DNA of 19,892 nucleotides from assembly GCA_001931875.2 (NCBI GenBank), contig MSJH02000460.1:1-19892 (forward strand), given 5' to 3'. Below the pieces are notes generated by a model, which saw only the letters and a list, made by a program, of their open reading frames with translations, made no database searches and had not been told where the DNA came from. The stretch comes from Byssochlamys sp. IMV 00236 (taxonomy: Eukaryota > Ascomycota > Eurotiomycetes > Eurotiales > Thermoascaceae). Shown piece by piece: positions 19,832 to 19,892 of the stretch; within the stretch, counting starts at the first letter, position 1, and each line of letters starts with the position of its first letter. Made by a program: the position numbers and the translations under genes.

Positions 19832-19892
19832 GATAAGAAAGAAGAAGAGATGTGTTTGAAGGAAAAAAAAAAAAAAAAAAAAAAATTACAAA
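19832..19892. promoter_or_regulatory. Start-proximal upstream region of the homeobox gene
   Basis: Only 61 bp of the upstream region are in the window. They are dominated by a run of about 24 A on the plus strand (19862-19885), which reads as poly-T on the coding strand, preceded by CT-rich leader sequence. Confidence 0.5.

Overview
The window looks like nuclear DNA of an early-diverging filamentous fungus, most likely Mucoromycota (Mucorales type). It is AT-rich, with poly-T and poly-A runs in the spacers. Genes are closely packed and cut by many very short GT..AG introns, nearly all 42-68 nt. The proteins are clearly eukaryotic and fungal: a Whi2-like BTB protein, an Nbp2/Skb5-like SH3 adaptor, a fungal-type homeodomain protein and a BRPF-type NTO1. 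I see no rRNA, tRNA, CRISPR array or intact mobile element.

Layout, left to right: (1) a nucleolar circularly permuted GTPase of the nucleostemin/GNL3L/Nug1 family, minus, 207-1693; (2) class I DAHP synthase, first step of the shikimate pathway, minus, 1971-3174, with a perfect Gcn4/AP-1 type 9-mer upstream of its start; (3) a 1200-residue BRPF/NTO1 chromatin reader, plus, 3737-7564; (4) a small basic UPF0390/DUF2462 protein, minus, 7732-8132, sharing a 191-bp divergent promoter with (5) fibrillarin, plus, 8324-9340; (6) a membrane-anchored DNAJB12/B14-like J-protein, plus, 9604-10878; (7) a Whi2-like BTB protein, minus, 11016-11989; (8) ribosomal protein eS6, minus, 12311-13446, whose first coding exon is two codons; (9) soluble inorganic pyrophosphatase with seven introns, plus, 14089-15355; (10) an Nbp2-like SH3 protein with a 10-nt microexon, plus, 16081-16861; (11) an unusually long convergent spacer of about 2.4 kb; (12) a single-exon homeobox gene, minus, 19304-19831.

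The genes do not form one pathway. Four of the eleven (Nug1-like GTPase, UPF0390, fibrillarin, eS6) belong to ribosome production, and possible shared promoter signals occur near them: a homolD-like inverted repeat near the GTPase, a near match at eS6, and an inverted repeat in the UPF0390/fibrillarin promoter. All exon models were built by hand: donor and acceptor dinucleotides, reading phase and recalled family motifs agree at every junction, but no transcript data or database search was available. No clearly new system was found. The best open questions are the long convergent spacer, the GC-rich patch at the eS6 promoter, and the leader and microexon arrangement of the SH3 gene.
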